This document shows positions 6,373 to 7,955 of a stretch of 7,955 nt of DNA, piece after piece. Position 1 is the first letter of the stretch. Each line of letters starts with the position of its first letter. The position numbers and the translations under genes were made by a program. Source of the stretch: DATGFK01 sp040007395 (GTDB lineage: Bacteria > Chloroflexota > Anaerolineae > Aggregatilineales > UBA2796); assembly GCA_040007395.1 (NCBI GenBank), contig JBDTVG010000180.1, positions 1-7,955 of the forward strand, written 5' to 3'. The notes under the pieces were generated by a model, which was not told where the DNA came from, made no database searches, and worked only from the letters and a program-made list of their open reading frames with translations.

Positions 6373-7089
6373 TTATGGTGAGGGTGTTGTTTCGGGTGCT
6401 TTACTGCAATCGCCATCGGTTGTCACATAACCAGCACTCACCCATCCTGTGCTAGTACTGCGTTTGCCTTGATACCACGACGAATCGGCGTTGCGCCCGA
6501 TAACCGTCAATTCATCGCCCACGTTTAGCCTTGTCATGACGCGGAAATTGGTACCCGGACCGGTCCGTAAGTTTAACCCACTCACGCTAACTCGTACAGT
6601 GCAAATTGCGCCCGCCGCGACTCCTAGTGTTGGATCAAGCGAGGCCGGATTTTTCAGATCGTTCACGCTGCCGACCACATCGACCATAACTGTCGTTGGG
6701 GCGCTGGCGACACTCTGACGATAGGCCACCACTTCTAACGTGATCGAGCCAGTGTTACTCGGACGGTACTGCAACAGTGCCGTAAAGTCGGGGTTCGGGT
6801 CAGGCGAAGGTTGGCTAACGACCACCCGTCCCGACTCGCGCATTTCGACCCGTGTGATGCCAATTTCATCGGTAGCATGAACCCGCACCGTTATCGGCTG
6901 TTTGATCACCGCTTGGGTACCGCTGCCCGGTGCTTCGATAACCACTTTGGGTGTAGATGTATTGGCTGCTGTGCTAGTCGCAACGACTGGCGGCACGGGC
7001 GTGTTGCTGCCTGTAACAAAGGGTGCATTACAGGCCACTGCCGAACCCACCATCAGTGTTAACGCCACCAGACATCGGTTTATCGCCAC
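6373..7089 (-). CDS. Putative lipoprotein with Ig-like and bacterial SH3 domains
   Basis: This 238-residue protein starts with a signal sequence, MAINRCLVALTLMVGSAVAC. The last four residues, AVAC (17-20), fit a relaxed lipobox with Cys20 as lipid attachment site, although ordinary signal peptidase cleavage is also possible. A Pro/Thr/Ser linker follows (about 24-46). Residues about 46-138 look like a bacterial Ig-like domain (VVIEAPGSGTQAVIKQPITV, then DEIGITRVEM, then ITLEVVAYR). Residues 163-228 form an SH3b domain with the pattern VRVSVSGLNLRTGPGTNF, then GDELTVIGR, SSWYQGK and GWVSAGYV. The domain is bracketed by Cys163 and Cys228. SH3b domains commonly bind cell-wall or other surface polymers, but the ligand here is unknown. 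The start is GTG, and GAGG lies 9 nt upstream (7102-7099). It follows its paralogue after 34 bp, so the two are probably cotranscribed. Confidence 0.8.
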   Translation of the reverse strand: MAINRCLVALTLMVGSAVACNAPFVTGSNTPVPPVVATSTAANTSTPKVVIEAPGSGTQAVIKQPITVRVHATDEIGITRVEMRESGRVVVSQPSPDPNPDFTALLQYRPSNTGSITLEVVAYRQSVASAPTTVMVDVVGSVNDLKNPASLDPTLGVAAGAICTVRVSVSGLNLRTGPGTNFRVMTRLNVGDELTVIGRNADSSWYQGKRSTSTGWVSAGYVTTDGDCSKAPETTPSP

Positions 7090-7123
7090 AAAGTTTTGCC
7101 TCGATAGTTAGGTTTCTAGCCTG

Positions 7124-7955
7124 TTACGGTGTCGGTGTAATCGCTTGCTGGACGGGCGTTGGCTTGATCAGCACGACATCGTAATTTCGCAGGTTATCCG
7201 ATTCATTGCTTTCGGTTACAACCTGATTAATGTCTGCCAGTGCCGTGATCCGAGCCGATCCCGGTACGCTAAAAGTAATGTCTGTTTGGAAAACTGCCTG
7301 CTGACCGGGAGCTAATCCAGCTACCGCGCCGATGTCGCGCAACGTTCCATCGGGCAACACCATCCCGGCATTAAACGCGCCAGCAGCGATAGAGCCGTTA
7401 TTCGTGACAGTAACTTTGTAAGTTGCCGTTTTCGTGTTGTTCACATCCAAGATAATTGAGACAGGCCCCTCTATATTCGTTACGACCAGATTGGGCAATC
7501 CAGATGCAGTCGTCGCAGAAATCACCGTTGCGGCTGGCGTATTGCCGATGGTTGCCGAAGGTACCGGTGAAGCGGGAGCTTGCGCCACTGGAACCACATT
7601 ACACAAACTGCCAAACAGCGTGATAAAACTGGCACTCATCCAACCCAATGTACTGCCAATTCGACCTTGCCACCACGTCAGGTCTGTCGTGCGGCCTGTC
7701 ACAATCACGGTGGTTCCCAAGCCTAACACCGACAGCGGCGGGTAGTTTTGACCCGGCCCCTGACGGAAGTTTAAGCCGTTCACATCGACCCGCGCCCGAC
7801 ATGTCGGATCAGTATAGACTGGCGCAGTCGGGCCAGCCGGCGCAGCGACAGTCGCGGTCACTTGTGCTGCTTGATCTTTCACATTCACAGTGATTGCCAC
7901 TGGATCGCTAGCAAGATTGCCCCGGTAGGCAATCACTTGAAGCACAAGCGTTCCG
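7124..7955 (-). CDS. Ig-like/SH3b/CARDB secreted protein, 5' end outside window
   Basis: The 3' part of a gene, 276 visible residues ending in TAA. The reading frame is open to the window edge, and the first visible residues (GTLVLQVIAYRGNLAS) are the last strands of an Ig-like domain matching the paralogue's GSITLEVVAYRQSVAS, so the real start lies beyond 7955. The GTG at 7945 is an internal Val. Counting from that Val, an SH3b domain occupies about 49-115 (VDVNGLNFRQGPGQNY, TWWQGRIG, GWMSASFI), again bracketed by Cys49 and Cys115. A Pro/Ala/Thr linker follows, then a CARDB-like adhesion domain at about 150-260 with LPNLVVTNI, YKVTVTNNGS, LAPGQQAVFQ and the signature VVTESNESDNLRNY. No catalytic residues are seen. 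An extracellular binding or adhesion role is likely. It is the first visible gene of the minus-strand operon. Confidence 0.8.
   Translation of the reverse strand, partial: GTLVLQVIAYRGNLASDPVAITVNVKDQAAQVTATVAAPAGPTAPVYTDPTCRARVDVNGLNFRQGPGQNYPPLSVLGLGTTVIVTGRTTDLTWWQGRIGSTLGWMSASFITLFGSLCNVVPVAQAPASPVPSATIGNTPAATVISATTASGLPNLVVTNIEGPVSIILDVNNTKTATYKVTVTNNGSIAAGAFNAGMVLPDGTLRDIGAVAGLAPGQQAVFQTDITFSVPGSARITALADINQVVTESNESDNLRNYDVVLIKPTPVQQAITPTP

Noticed and set aside
7943..7945. GTG as the start of the CARDB protein
   Set aside because: The frame stays open to the window edge and the residues on both sides align with the interior of the paralogue's Ig-like domain, so this is an internal Val.

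Overview
The window looks like a chromosomal segment of a Chloroflexota bacterium, probably Anaerolineae-like. This is an inference from protein style, not from a marker search. The clues are a very large two-module FtsX/MacB-type permease, a membrane-anchored FecR-domain protein with serial beta-sandwich modules, and secreted proteins combining Ig-like, bacterial SH3 and CARDB domains joined by Pro/Thr/Ala-rich linkers. Base composition and codon use look similar across the real genes, with no obvious foreign segment. No IS element, CRISPR array, tRNA, rRNA or integrase is visible.

Layout. On the + strand, 1-568 holds a translation pair: rpsU (bS21) with an extended Shine-Dalgarno, then infA (IF-1) with a 12-bp perfect hairpin in the gap just before its ribosome binding site. 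A weak terminator candidate follows infA. At 657-4247 (+) is a 1196-residue ABC transporter permease with about 10 membrane segments, two FtsX modules and two large external domains. Its ATPase is not in the window. It converges, with only 20 bp between the stops, on a minus-strand gene (4268-5908) for a membrane-anchored FecR-domain protein with four GxYxV-type modules. That gene has its own extended -10 promoter. Upstream of it on the minus strand, separated by a 13-bp perfect hairpin, is a likely operon reading right to left: the 3' part of an Ig/SH3b/CARDB protein (7955-7124, start outside the window), a paralogous putative lipoprotein with Ig and SH3b domains (7089-6373), and an unrecognised 84-residue protein (6331-6077). 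The gaps between these three genes are 34 and 41 bp, and the two internal starts have recognisable ribosome binding sites.

Functionally, the left end is translation housekeeping. Everything else is cell-envelope or extracellular: a transporter or mechanotransmission permease, a surface FecR-type protein, and secreted or anchored wall- or polymer-binding proteins. No catalytic domain was recognised in the minus-strand genes, so their substrate is unknown. I see no clear new enzymatic or defence system. The observations most worth checking are the infA leader hairpin, the unusually strong rpsU ribosome binding site, the orphan FecR architecture, and the paralogous SH3b pair linked to a small unknown protein.
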